Positions 41,228-41,253 of a DNA stretch of 41,253 nucleotides are shown in pieces (position 1 is the stretch's first letter; each line of letters opens with the position of its first letter). The notes beneath the pieces are model-generated. The model was not told the DNA's origin. It saw nothing but the letters and a program-made list of their open reading frames with translations, and did not search any database. This DNA comes from Fen731 sp964481885 (GTDB lineage Bacteria > Actinomycetota > Humimicrobiia > Humimicrobiales > Humimicrobiaceae): contig CAYZUS010000016.1 in assembly GCA_964481885.1 (NCBI GenBank), positions 1-41,253 of the forward strand. The letters run 5' to 3'. Both the position numbers and the translations under genes were made by a program.

Positions 41228-41253
41228 CATCATTTTAGATTATTTTGGATTTC

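Overview
The window reads as a low-GC, strictly anaerobic bacterium with a deep actinobacterial affinity. The housekeeping backbone on the minus strand runs rplU-rpmA-(insert)-obgE-proB-proA-nadD-yqeK-LCP protein-rsfS-leuS-comEA-comEC-(insert)-holA, then rpsT on the opposite strand converging on holA, then murJ-lepA. This matches the order known from Mycobacterium and relatives, including the inverted rpsT. The metabolic genes (NiFe hydrogenase with HdrA, formate-THF ligase, FolD, microcompartment vertex proteins) suggest an H2-linked, Wood-Ljungdahl-type anaerobe of one of the uncultured deep actinobacterial classes. That placement is inference, and two N-runs show the sequence is a draft scaffold, probably a metagenome bin.

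Layout. 1-200: the tail of a membrane protein. 433-6616 (minus): an mvhG-mvhA-protease-hdrA-mvhD operon for a cytoplasmic group-3c-type [NiFe] hydrogenase/HdrA electron-bifurcating complex, without hdrBC, preceded by two tandem TusA-like sulfur-carrier genes. 7326-8093: two separate EutN/CcmL-type vertex (pentamer) genes, the second probably leaderless, with no hexamer shell gene in view. 8537-11195: folD and fhs, the folate-linked C1 module, behind a promoter and a terminator-like leader hairpin. 11459-11992: a lipoprotein. 12418-17487: lepA, murJ, rpsT, holA. 17528-19701: a YafQ/DinJ toxin-antitoxin pair and an MFS transporter inserted between holA and comEC. 19853-33027: comEC, comEA, leuS, rsfS, LCP protein, yqeK, nadD, proA, proB. 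33177-34484: obgE. 34663-39600: an accessory block (TauE/SafE permease + DUF1634 protein, bactofilin-like membrane protein, CASTOR/POLLUX-type ion channel) that splits obgE from rpmA. 40429-41060: rpmA and rplU.

How the genes work together. The hydrogenase-HdrA complex would oxidise H2 and split electrons between ferredoxin and a second acceptor, while Fhs and FolD carry formate to methylene-THF. FolD lacks both residues known to hold the NADP 2'-phosphate, so it may be NAD-linked. The rest is translation, envelope, competence, proline and NAD synthesis.

Most notable: (i) rplU has no ATG, GTG or TTG start and appears to begin at AUU behind a perfect AGGAGG; (ii) an attenuator-like hairpin with a U8 tract lies between a consensus-like promoter and fhs; (iii) an apparently leaderless vertex-protein gene; (iv) low-complexity, repeat-like insertions in many otherwise conserved proteins (S20, LeuRS, YqeK, RsfS, ComEC, TauE); (v) an exact 55-bp duplication flush against an N-run, the signature of a k=55 assembly overlap rather than real missing sequence.
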